The position numbers and the translations under genes were made by a program. A DNA stretch of 33,230 bases from the NCBI GenBank assembly GCA_049644345.1, contig JBARRS010000188.1:1-33230 (forward strand), read 5' to 3'. Shown in pieces: positions 15,200-22,007 of this stretch (positions are counted from its first letter, which is position 1; each line of letters opens with the position of its first letter). The stretch comes from JBARRS01 sp049644345. Its GTDB lineage: Bacteria; Actinomycetota; Thermoleophilia; Gaiellales; Gaiellaceae. Below the pieces are notes generated by a model that saw nothing but the letters and a program-made list of their open reading frames with translations, ran no database searches and was not told where the DNA came from.

Positions 15200-16297
15200 C
15201 TAGTCCGATCCTAGCGTCCGCTCGACGGCGTCCGCGACGACCGGACCGAGCCCGCGCTCGCGTCCGACCTCGAGCTGGCGGTCCCCCTCGCAGCGCGCCG
15301 GCTCGAGCACGGTGACGAGCTGCTCGCTTCCGAGCTCCCGCAGCGCCGGACGCGCCCGCTCCAGCAGCTCGTCGGCGAGCTCCGGCACGCCGAGCAGCCG
15401 GTCTCCGTCGGGATGGATCAGCTGCGCCCGCGGACCGAACCGCAGCGCAGCCCAGCGGTTCTGCGCGTAGTCGCCGCGGGGGGAAGGCGGGCGCACCGGC
15501 TCCTTCAGGGCGGTCACGCAGAGCGCCTGCACAAGCGCCGCGAAGGCACCCGTGAGCGGAAGCGAGGTCGGCTGGTCCGGCATTCGGACCTCGAGCGTCC
15601 CGAACGTCGGGTGCGGACGGACGTCCCACCAGAAACGGGTGTGGTCCTCGGCCAGGCCCACGTGCACGAACCGCTCGACGAACTCCTCCCACTCGCGGTA
15701 GGACGAGAACGCGGGCGGCCCCCCGCTTCTCGGGAGCTGCGCGAGCACTTCCGCCCGGGTGGACGCGAGCCCGGTTTCCTCGCCGGCGAAGTAGGGCGAG
15801 TTCGCCGAGAGCGCGAGGACGACCGGCAACCAGGGCAGCACGCCCTCGAGCGCCTGCTGACAGGCCTCGGCGCTCGGCATTCCGACGTGGACGTGAAGGC
15901 CGCACACGGCCTGGCGGCGAGCCGACACGCCGGCGTAGGCGACGAAGTTGAGGTAGCGCTCCTCCGGCAGGACTTGCTGCTCCTCGGGCCGGCTGAACGG
16001 ATGCGAGCCGCTCGCCGCCAGGGCGAGCCCGTTACGCCTAGCGACTTCGGACGCGCGCCGGCGCAGGGTTGCGAGGGCCTCGAGCGCCTCGTGGACGGAG
16101 CCGCAGACCTTCGTGTTCAGCTCGACGAAGGAGGCAAAGAGTTCCGGCTTGAGCAGCCCCGGCAGCTCGCCGTCCGTCTCAGCGATCAGCGTCTCGACAC
16201 CGGGCGCAAGCTCGAGGGTCTCGTCGTCGACGATGAAGAGCTCCTCCTCGACGCCGACGGACCACGCCGAGCTCTCGCCGAAGTGGCTTTCGATCAT
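15200..16297 (-). CDS. Carboxylate-amine ligase, GCS2 (YbdK) family
   Basis: 365-aa ATP-dependent ligase of the glutamate-cysteine ligase type 2 family. N-terminal WSVGVEEELFIVDDETLELAP carries the GxExE metal/ATP signature. SGSHPFSRP, CGLHVHVGMPS, FWWDVRPHPTFGTLEVRMPD and the region around NRWAALRFG match the fold. Members make gamma-glutamylcysteine weakly or join other carboxylates to amines. The ATG has TAGCGT 6 nt upstream and no Shine-Dalgarno sequence. It heads a minus-strand group with the HMA protein and the SigR/RsrA pair, which would suit a thiol-stress role, but the actual substrate is unknown. Confidence 0.9.
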   Translation of the reverse strand: MIESHFGESSAWSVGVEEELFIVDDETLELAPGVETLIAETDGELPGLLKPELFASFVELNTKVCGSVHEALEALATLRRRASEVARRNGLALAASGSHPFSRPEEQQVLPEERYLNFVAYAGVSARRQAVCGLHVHVGMPSAEACQQALEGVLPWLPVVLALSANSPYFAGEETGLASTRAEVLAQLPRSGGPPAFSSYREWEEFVERFVHVGLAEDHTRFWWDVRPHPTFGTLEVRMPDQPTSLPLTGAFAALVQALCVTALKEPVRPPSPRGDYAQNRWAALRFGPRAQLIHPDGDRLLGVPELADELLERARPALRELGSEQLVTVLEPARCEGDRQLEVGRERGLGPVVADAVERTLGSD

Positions 16298-16303
16298 CTG
16301 CGA

Positions 16304-16309
16304 ACGCTA
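16304..16309 (-). promoter_or_regulatory. -10 box of the GCS2 gene
   Basis: TAGCGT on the minus strand, 6 nt before the ATG at 16297, placed just beyond the htrA terminator. Confidence 0.5.
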
Positions 16310-16310
16310 G

Positions 16311-16352
16311 TGAAAACGCTGGAGGGCCCGGGCAGGCGGCGGGCCCTCCAGC
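16311..16352 (-). terminator. Rho-independent terminator of the HtrA gene
   Basis: A 12-bp perfect stem (16318-16329 with 16341-16352, GCTGGAGGGCCC) around an 11-nt loop. On the minus strand it is followed by GTTTTC. It lies downstream of the htrA stop and just upstream of the GCS2 promoter, separating the two units. A second, shorter hairpin (GGCCCCG 16400-16406 with CGGGGCC 16414-16420) precedes it. Confidence 0.75.
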
Positions 16353-16431
16353 TGGCGCTCCCGTCAGCCGTGCTGGCGAACGGCTTTGTCCGGGAGCGCG
16401 GCCCCGGATTTCACGGGGCCTGTCGGGACGG

Positions 16432-17622
16432 TCAACCTAGGGGAGAGGACGGTTGCCGTCCGAGCTTTACGCTCAGCGTCAATTTCTTCTGTCCGCGCCA
16501 CACCTCCAGCGAGATCGAGTTGCCGGGCTTCTTTCCGGCGATTGCGTCACGCAGCTGATCGAAGGACGAAAGGGAGACTCCGTCCGCTTTCACGAGCAGG
16601 TCGCCCCCGAGCGAATACGTCTCGCCGGCGACGATCACCGGCTGCGGTCCGGCGCGAAGACCCGCTTTCGCCGCGCCGCTGCCGGGCTCGACCCGCCCGA
16701 CGAGCAGACCCGCGGAAGGCAGGCGGAACAGCTTCGCGACCGCGGTCGAGACCGCCTTCACCTCGACACCGAGGTACGCGTGCTCGACCTTCCCGGTCTT
16801 GATGATCTGGGCGACGACGTTCCGCACGGTGACGATCGGGATCGCGAAGCCGATCCCGACGTTGCCGGAGCCGTTGCCACCGGTCGCGATCTGGGCATTG
16901 ACGCCGATCACCTCGCCGCGCGCGTTCAGCAGCGGTCCGCCGGAGTTGCCCTGGTTGATCGCCGCGTCGGTCTGGATCACGTGGTCGATCGGGTTGTTGT
17001 TCGGCGCCGAGATCTCGCGCTGAAGAGCGCTGACGATCCCGGCAGTGACCGTGCGCTCCAGCCCGAACGGATTGCCGATAGCGACCACGGAGTCGCCGAC
17101 GCGGACGCCGTCGGAGTCTCCGAACGGCAAGGGCGTCAGCGCTCGCGAGCGCGCGTCCACCTTGAGCACCGCGATGTCTGTCGACGGGTCCGAGCCGACG
17201 ACGCTCGCCGTCATGCTGTCCCGGTTCGAGAAGCTGACCTGGACGCTGCGCGCGCCTGAGACGACGTGGTAGTTCGTGACGATGTGGCCCGCCTTGTCGA
17301 TCACGAACCCCGCTCCCAGCGCCTGCTCGGTCTGCCGCTGCGGGAACGTGAACCCGAAGAACGGATCGGGCGTCGTGACGATCTTCGTCGTCGTCAGCTG
17401 GACGACCCCGGGCGCGGCCTCCTTGAAGATCTGGTTGATCGAGAGCGCCTTGCCGTTCAAGAACGCCGCCGGTGCGGCTGCCGAGGGCGCGGCCTGAAGC
17501 TCGCGGACGGTCGTGGTGCCGCCCAGCCCACCGACCGCGGCCGTGATCCCGACTGTCGCTCCGCCCCCGAGCAGAGCGGCCGCCAGCAGTCCCAGGGCCG
17601 GGAGAACGATCCGGGAGCGCAC
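16432..17622 (-). CDS. degP: S1C serine protease with PDZ domain, HtrA/DegP-like
   Basis: 396-aa envelope protease that handles misfolded exported proteins. An N-terminal hydrophobic stretch (residues 5-33) is a signal or anchor. The trypsin-like domain carries His119 (TNYHVV), Asp149 (STDIAVLK) and Ser227 (NQGNSGGPL). One PDZ domain follows (about 285-385; YLGVEV ... GLLVGRVEPGSGAAKAGL ... GGDLLVKADG). This is the one-PDZ layout of actinobacterial HtrA/PepD. GTG start with TATAAG 7 nt upstream. The 148-nt divergent region holds repeated TTAA-centred sites that may bind a two-component regulator. A strong terminator follows the gene. Confidence 0.93.
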   Translation of the reverse strand: MRSRIVLPALGLLAAALLGGGATVGITAAVGGLGGTTTVRELQAAPSAAAPAAFLNGKALSINQIFKEAAPGVVQLTTTKIVTTPDPFFGFTFPQRQTEQALGAGFVIDKAGHIVTNYHVVSGARSVQVSFSNRDSMTASVVGSDPSTDIAVLKVDARSRALTPLPFGDSDGVRVGDSVVAIGNPFGLERTVTAGIVSALQREISAPNNNPIDHVIQTDAAINQGNSGGPLLNARGEVIGVNAQIATGGNGSGNVGIGFAIPIVTVRNVVAQIIKTGKVEHAYLGVEVKAVSTAVAKLFRLPSAGLLVGRVEPGSGAAKAGLRAGPQPVIVAGETYSLGGDLLVKADGVSLSSFDQLRDAIAGKKPGNSISLEVWRGQKKLTLSVKLGRQPSSPLG

Positions 17623-17629
17623 CGCTTCT

Positions 17630-17635
17630 CTTATA
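17630..17635 (-). promoter_or_regulatory. -10 box of the htrA gene
   Basis: TATAAG on the minus strand, 7 nt before the GTG at 17622 (five of six bases fit TATAAT). Confidence 0.45.
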
Positions 17636-17645
17636 ACGACGACCT

Positions 17646-17705
17646 CTTAACAGGCCGTTGGTGGCCGTTAAGCCTTCTTTGCGCCTCTGTTAAGCAATGT
17701 TCACG
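17646..17705. promoter_or_regulatory. Repeated GTTAAG/CTTAAC sites upstream of htrA
   Basis: CTTAAC (17646-17651) and GTTAAG (17667-17672) form an inverted repeat with inner GGCC arms. A second GTTAAG is at 17689-17694, followed by GTTCACG at 17699. GTTG, GTTA, TTTG, GTTA and GTTC start at 17657, 17667, 17678, 17689 and 17699, which is 10-11 nt apart, as in OmpR/PhoB-family direct-repeat operators. The bound protein is not known. Confidence 0.5.
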
Positions 17706-17770
17706 CGGACCGGGGGCACAACCGTTCGGTCGATTCAGGGAGCGGCATTCTCCGCCGATAGCGGTAGGGA

Positions 17771-18061
17771 ATGCCGCTTCCCACCTACCGTGGACCCTTC
17801 GGCAAGCCGCAGGCCGAACGGCTTCTCTGGCGGGCCGGCTTCGGGCCGAAGCACGGTGAGGCCGAGCGCCTCGCCAAGCTCGGGCTGCACGAAGCCGTCC
17901 GCTCCTTGAGCAGGCCCGGCCGCACCCGGCTCGTCGGGCCGAAGCCGCACGACGACAAAGGCCGCGGGCTCGCGCCGCGCGACGCGTGGGGGCACGACGA
18001 GCTCTGGTGGCTCGACCGGATGGTGCGGACGACGACGCCGCTCGTCGGCGTCGTGCAGTAG
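17771..18061 (+). pseudogene. DUF1800 protein, N-terminal fragment
   Basis: A 96-codon frame that matches only the start of DUF1800 proteins, which are normally 400-550 aa: AERLLWRAGFGPKHGEAERLAKLGLHEAVRSL, then WGHDELWWLDRMVRTTTPLV. In full-length members this leads into a conserved HDHFATS-like segment, but here the frame ends in TAG directly before the nitrilase gene. The other ~80% of the protein is absent, so this looks like the relic of a deletion that joined it to the nitrilase. It retains a possible ribosome site (TAGGGA) before its ATG and might still be translated. Confidence 0.75.
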
Positions 18062-18072
18062 ACAATGAGGAA

Positions 18073-18981
18073 GTGAAGACGACCGTCACTGTCGCCTGCG
18101 TTCAGGCGCAGCCGGCGATCTTCGATCGCGAGGCGACGATCGACCGGCTGGCGGAGCTCGCCGCGGAGGGGGCCGGCGCCGGCGCGCAGCTGCTCGTCTT
18201 CCCTGAGACGTTCGTGCCCGTCTACCCATCCTCGATGTGGGCGAAAGCGCTCGCCGGCTGGGGCGAGCCGGGCGCGAAGGAGGCCTTTGCGCTCCTCGCC
18301 CGGGAGGCCGTCGAGGTGCCGGGCCAGGCGGAGGCCCGCATCGGCGAGATCGCCCGCAACCACGGTGTGTGGATCGTCACCGGGGTCAACGAGCTCGACC
18401 CTGAGCGCCCGGGCACCCTCTACAACACACTCCTGTACCACGGACCGGACGGAAGGCTCGCGCTCAAGCACCGCAAGCTCGTGCCGACGAACCATGAGCG
18501 CCTTGTCTGGGGCCAGGGCGACGGTGGGGGCCTACGAGCGATCCAGACGGAGCTCGGTCGCGTGGGCGGCCTGATCTGCTGGGAGAACTACATGCCGCTC
18601 GCGCGCTTCGCGCTCTACGAGTCGGGCGTCGAGATCTACATCGCTCCGACCGCCGACGACGGCGACGCGTGGCAGGCGACGCTCGTACACATCGCCCGCG
18701 AGTCGCGCGCATTCGTCGTCGCTCCCTCCCACTTTCAACGCGCTTCCGGTTATCCCGAGGAGTTTCCGCTGCACCACCTCCTCGACGGCCTCGACCTCGT
18801 CGGCCGTGGAGGCAGCGCGATCCTCGCCCCCGACGGCAGCTACCTCGCCGGCCCGCTCTACGACGAGGAGGGAATCCTCTACGCCGAGCTCGACCCGGCG
18901 ACCCTCTTCGCCGAGCGTCAGCGTTTCGACCCGGCCGGGCACTACCACCGCCCCGACGTCTTTTCGCTGCACGTTCGGTAG
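18073..18981 (+). CDS. Nitrilase / carbon-nitrogen hydrolase
   Basis: 302-aa enzyme expected to hydrolyse an organic nitrile to its acid and ammonia. The catalytic triad is complete: Glu45 (LLVFPETFVPVYP), Lys135 (LKHRKLVPTNHERLVWGQGDG) and Cys169 (GLICWENYMPLARFA). The CWENYMPLAR and KLVPTNHER strings are those of true nitrilases (branch 1) rather than amidases, in which the first is usually CYDxxFPE. GTG at 18073 follows a short AGGA; TAGACA, 8 nt upstream, is a weak -10 that starts with the stop of the DUF1800 relic. The length fits the family. The nitrile substrate is unknown. Confidence 0.9.
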   Translation: MKTTVTVACVQAQPAIFDREATIDRLAELAAEGAGAGAQLLVFPETFVPVYPSSMWAKALAGWGEPGAKEAFALLAREAVEVPGQAEARIGEIARNHGVWIVTGVNELDPERPGTLYNTLLYHGPDGRLALKHRKLVPTNHERLVWGQGDGGGLRAIQTELGRVGGLICWENYMPLARFALYESGVEIYIAPTADDGDAWQATLVHIARESRAFVVAPSHFQRASGYPEEFPLHHLLDGLDLVGRGGSAILAPDGSYLAGPLYDEEGILYAELDPATLFAERQRFDPAGHYHRPDVFSLHVR

Positions 18982-18991
18982 CGAGGTGCGA

Positions 18992-18997
18992 TATGTT
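18992..18997 (+). promoter_or_regulatory. -10 box of the HTH-TOBE/mod operon
   Basis: TATGTT, 9 nt before the ATG at 19007. There is no Shine-Dalgarno sequence; the space to the ATG is filled by a GCCTAGGC palindrome. Confidence 0.5.
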
Positions 18998-19016
18998 GCC
19001 TAGGCGATGCCTAGGC
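18998..19016. promoter_or_regulatory. Double GCCTAGGC palindrome over the mod operon start
   Basis: Two perfect 8-bp palindromes GCCTAGGC (18998-19005 and 19009-19016), one helical turn apart, make a larger palindrome with spacer GAT. It covers the expected transcription start and the ATG of the HTH-TOBE regulator, so it is a good candidate autorepressor operator. Confidence 0.55.
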
Positions 19017-19384
19017 GGCGTACGTACCCGGCATCGGAGGCCGCCCGCATGCTCGGGATCAGCCTCGACACCCTCCGCCGGTGGGACCGCTCGGGGCGGA
19101 TCCGGACGGTACGCGATCGAGCGAACCGGCGCCTTGTCCCCGCGGCGGAGATCGAGCGGCTGCGGGGCCGCCCGGAGCGCGAGGACATGTCGGCCCGAAA
19201 TCGCTTTGCCGGGGTCGTCCGAGAGGTGAAGACCGAGGGCCTCCTCGCGCAGGTCGAGCTCGAGGCGGGCCCATTCCGCATTCTCGCGGTGATCACGCGT
19301 GAGGCCGCGGAGGAGCTCGGTCTCGAGCCGGGCGTCCGCGCGACGGCGCTCGTGAAGGCGACGTCGGTGATGGTGCAGCGATGA
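19007..19384 (+). CDS. Molybdate-responsive regulator: MerR/excisionase-type HTH plus TOBE (Mop) domain
   Basis: 125-aa protein. Residues 7-50 are a MerR/excisionase-like helix-turn-helix (YPASEAARMLGISLDTLRRWDRSGRI ... RRLVPAAEIERL). Residues 60-125 are a TOBE/Mop molybdate-binding domain (SARNRFAGVVREVKTEGLLAQVELEAG ... VRATALVKATSVMV). The architecture is a compact alternative to ModE. It overlaps modA by ATGA and is first in the modABC operon, so it probably represses uptake when molybdate is plentiful. A double palindrome covers its own start. DNA binding and molybdate sensing are inferred from domains. Confidence 0.9.
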   Translation: MPRRRTYPASEAARMLGISLDTLRRWDRSGRIRTVRDRANRRLVPAAEIERLRGRPEREDMSARNRFAGVVREVKTEGLLAQVELEAGPFRILAVITREAAEELGLEPGVRATALVKATSVMVQR

Positions 19385-20118
19385 GGGGCGCGATTCCAAT
19401 CGCCTGCGGCCTCGGAGCTCTCGCGCTCGCGGCCCCTGCCTCGACCTCTACCGGAGCCGCCATCAGCGTCTACGCGGCTGCATCGCTGACAGAGGTCTTT
19501 CCGCGCATCGACTCCCGCCCGCACTACAACTTCGCCGGCTCGGACCAGCTCGCGACTCAGATCCAGCAAGGGGCACCGGCGGACGTCTACGCGGCCGCGG
19601 CTCCGAAGTTCCCCGAGCTGCTGTACCACGACGGTCTCGTCCGGAAGCCGGTCGTGTTCTCGACGAACACCCTGATCGTGATCGTGCCGAGGTCGAACCC
19701 CGCGAGGGTTCGCTCCGTCTACGACCTGCGGCGCACCGGGATCAAGGTGATCATCGGCGCACAGTCGGTGCCTGTCGGTGCCTACACGCGCCAGATTCTC
19801 GACACGCTCGGAATCACCGGTGCGGTGATGAAGAACGTGGTCGATCAGGAGCCGGACGTGAAGGGGATCGTGGCGAAGATCGCGCTCGGCGAAGGTGACG
19901 CGGGATTCGTCTACCGCACCGACTCGCGCCCGGCGACGAGCAAGGTTCTGCCGATCGCGCTGCCGAGCTGGGCTCAGCCCCCGATTCGCTACGAGATCGC
20001 CGTCGTGAGATCGACCCCCCACCTGGTGGCAGCGCGGGCGTTCGTGCAGCGGGTGCTTTCGAAGCGAGGCCGGCGCCTGCTGATTGCCGCGGGCTTCGGA
20101 GTGCCCAGACGCCGATGA
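19381..20118 (+). CDS. modA: Molybdate ABC transporter, substrate-binding protein
   Basis: 245-aa exported binding protein that captures molybdate (or tungstate) and delivers it to ModB. An N-terminal hydrophobic signal (residues 4-24, ending near AAPASTSTGAA) has no lipobox Cys, so a cleaved or uncleaved signal rather than a lipoprotein is likely. ISVYAAASLTEVF is the ModA oxyanion-binding Ser motif, and FAGSDQLATQIQQGAPADVYAAAAPKF and GAQSVPVGAYTRQIL are further family blocks. ATG overlaps the regulator stop by ATGA, and its own stop overlaps modB by ATGA. Confidence 0.95.
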   Translation: MRGAIPIACGLGALALAAPASTSTGAAISVYAAASLTEVFPRIDSRPHYNFAGSDQLATQIQQGAPADVYAAAAPKFPELLYHDGLVRKPVVFSTNTLIVIVPRSNPARVRSVYDLRRTGIKVIIGAQSVPVGAYTRQILDTLGITGAVMKNVVDQEPDVKGIVAKIALGEGDAGFVYRTDSRPATSKVLPIALPSWAQPPIRYEIAVVRSTPHLVAARAFVQRVLSKRGRRLLIAAGFGVPRRR

Positions 20119-20936
20119 GATACGCGTTCGGCGCGGCAGCCGCGGCCGCCACGGCGCTCGCGCTTGCGTTCCTCGTCCTGCCCCTGGTGGCCCTGTTCGT
20201 GCACGTCCCGCCGGGTCATCTCGTGGACGCACTCGGGAGCAGGGCCGCCCAGGACGCGCTCCTGGTCAGCCTCAAGACGAGCGCGATCGCCCACGCGGCG
20301 GTGCTCCTCGTCGGCACGCCGGCAGCCTACGCTCTCGCGCGGCGCTTTCGTGGCCGAGAGGTCGTCCTCTCACTGATCGAGCTGCCGCTAGTCCTGCCGC
20401 CTGCGGTAGCGGGCATCGCCCTGCTCGTCACCTTCGGGCGCCTCGGCCTGCTCGGCGGCACTCTGAGTGGGCTCGGCGTCCACATCTCCTTCACGCAGAC
20501 GGCGGTGGTGCTCGCGGTCGCGTTCGTCGAGAGCCCCTTCTACCTCCGCGGCGCGATCGCGAGCTTCGAGAGTGTCGATCGGACGCTGCTGGATGCCGCC
20601 CGCACGCTCGGTGGAGGTCCCGCACGGGTCTTCGCGCGGGTGGCTTTGCCGCTCGCGGCCGGCGGCCTCGCAGCGGCTTCGGCGGTTGCTCTGGCGCGCG
20701 GCCTCGGCGAGTTCGGCGCGACGATCCTTTTCGCCGGCAGCCTCCAGGGCGTCACGCAGACGCTCCCGCTCGCGATCTACGCGCAGTTCGAGGTGAACCT
20801 CGACACGGCCCTTGCGATCGGAGCCCTGTTCGTCGTCGTCGGTGCCGTTGTCCTGCTCACGATCAAGCTCCTCCCGGGATGGACCCGCTTCGCGTTGACA
20901 TTGACGTCCCGCTCCGCCACTTCGCCGTCGAGCTAG
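20115..20936 (+). CDS. modB: Molybdate ABC transporter, permease
   Basis: 273-aa inner-membrane permease with about five or six helices, starting with AAAAATALALAFLVLPLVALFVHV. The cytoplasmic EAA loop that contacts ModC is FESVDRTLLDAARTLGGGPARVFARVALPLA (residues about 150-180). ELPLVLPPAVAGIALLVTFG and GLGEFGATILFAGSLQGVTQTLPLAIY are typical ModB/CysT stretches. It overlaps modA by 4 nt and modC by 58 nt. Confidence 0.95.
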   Translation: MRYAFGAAAAAATALALAFLVLPLVALFVHVPPGHLVDALGSRAAQDALLVSLKTSAIAHAAVLLVGTPAAYALARRFRGREVVLSLIELPLVLPPAVAGIALLVTFGRLGLLGGTLSGLGVHISFTQTAVVLAVAFVESPFYLRGAIASFESVDRTLLDAARTLGGGPARVFARVALPLAAGGLAAASAVALARGLGEFGATILFAGSLQGVTQTLPLAIYAQFEVNLDTALAIGALFVVVGAVVLLTIKLLPGWTRFALTLTSRSATSPSS

Positions 20937-21913
20937 AGCTCGCGGTCGGCGGGGGGGAGACGGTGGCACTGGTCGGCCCTTCGGGCGCGGGCAAGACCAC
21001 CGTGCTCCGATCGATCGCCGGCCTCGTCAAGCCTGCCGCCGGCCGCGTCGCCGTCGGGGGCCAGACGTGGTTCGACTCCGAGCGCCGCATCGACGTCGCG
21101 CCAGAGCGGCGCGCGGTCGGGCTCGTGTTCCAGGACTACGCGCTCTTCCCGCATCTGAGCGTCGAGGCAAACGTCGCCTTCGGCGGGCGCCGCCCGGTCG
21201 GCGACCTCCTGCGACGCTTCGGTATCGCCGAGCTCGCGAAGGTGCGTCCGCGCGAGCTGTCGGGAGGCGAGCGGCAACGCGTCGCACTCGCGCGGGCGCT
21301 CGCCCGAGATCCCGCCGTGCTGCTGCTCGACGAGCCACTCGCGGCCCTCGACACGCAGACCCGTGGACGCACACGCGGCGAGCTCCACGATCTGCTCACG
21401 GATATCGGCCTTCCCACCTTGCTCGTCACCCACGACTACGCCGACGCGGCAGCGCTGGCCGAGCGCGTCGCCGTGATCGTCGACGGCCGGATCGTGCAGG
21501 TTGGGACGCCGCCGGAGCTGGTGGCCGAGCCCGGAAGCCCCTTTGTGGCCGACTTCGTCGGCGGCAACATCCTTCGCGGCGTTGCTCGTCCCTGTGGTGA
21601 CGGGCTCAGCGAGGTCCGGCTCGAGGACGGCACGCGACTCTTGTCCACCGACGTCGCCGACGGGTCGGTCGCGGTTGTCGTCTACCCGTGGGAGATCGCG
21701 CTCGGCCTCGATGCGCCCGACGACTCGACCCGGAACCGCGTGGCCGGCCCGATTGCGAGCGTCGTCCCCGTCGGAAACCGCGTTCGCGTGCGCATCGGCG
21801 TGTTGACGGCGGAGGTGACAGCGGCCTCTGCCGACCGGCTGGGGCTGAAGCCGGGCGAGCGGGTGATCGCCAGCTTCAAGGCGACGGGTACCAGGCTGTT
21901 CCCGCTCGGCTAG
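20879..21913 (+). CDS. modC: Molybdate ABC transporter, ATP-binding protein with TOBE domain
   Basis: 344-aa ATPase that powers ModB. Walker A GPSGAGKT (residues 33-40), Q-loop VFQDYALFPHLSVEANV, signature LSGGERQRVALARAL, Walker B VLLLDEPLAALD and H-loop VTHD are all present. The C-terminal 100 residues (RNRVAGPIASVVPVGNRVRVRIGVLTAEVTAASADRLGLKPGERVIASFKATGTRLF) are the TOBE/Mop domain that binds molybdate in ModC and can feed back on transport. ATG at 20879 lies within modB. Its TAG stop begins a TAGAGT -10 box for the downstream riboswitch transcript. Confidence 0.95.
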   Translation: MDPLRVDIDVPLRHFAVELELAVGGGETVALVGPSGAGKTTVLRSIAGLVKPAAGRVAVGGQTWFDSERRIDVAPERRAVGLVFQDYALFPHLSVEANVAFGGRRPVGDLLRRFGIAELAKVRPRELSGGERQRVALARALARDPAVLLLDEPLAALDTQTRGRTRGELHDLLTDIGLPTLLVTHDYADAAALAERVAVIVDGRIVQVGTPPELVAEPGSPFVADFVGGNILRGVARPCGDGLSEVRLEDGTRLLSTDVADGSVAVVVYPWEIALGLDAPDDSTRNRVAGPIASVVPVGNRVRVRIGVLTAEVTAASADRLGLKPGERVIASFKATGTRLFPLG

Positions 21914-21916
21914 AGT
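21911..21916 (+). promoter_or_regulatory. -10 box of the TPP riboswitch transcript, overlapping the modC stop
   Basis: TAGAGT, whose TAG is the modC stop codon. Transcription would begin about 21922-21924, at the first bases of the TPP aptamer, so the leader RNA consists almost only of the riboswitch. Confidence 0.55.
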
Positions 21917-21920
21917 GGCC

Positions 21921-22001
21921 GAACCGGGGTGCTCCGCCGCCGAGCGAAGCTGAGATCACACCCGCTGAACCTGATCCGGTTCGTACCGGCGAAGGGAGTG
22001 A
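21921..22001 (+). ncRNA. TPP (THI-box) riboswitch
   Basis: All core elements of the thiamine pyrophosphate aptamer are present in order: CGGGGTG (21925-21931) pairing with CACCCG (21959-21964) as P2; a short P3 (GCTC/GAGC); the conserved CTGAGA (21950-21955); GAACCTGATC (21967-21976); a P5 hairpin CCGG-TTCGTA-CCGG (21976-21989); and the closing GCGAAGGGA. The AGGGAG at 21993-21998 is both the conserved 3' end of the aptamer and the only ribosome site of the next gene, so ligand binding should hide it directly and block translation. It regulates the CytX-type transporter downstream. Confidence 0.95.
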
Positions 22002-22007
22002 GTTGAC

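Noticed and set aside
14910..15905. Long frame upstream of the SigR-like gene that could extend its N-terminus
   Set aside because: The upstream part overlaps the HMA and GCS2 genes in another frame, and a SigR-type promoter lies between. The ATG at 14909 matches family length.
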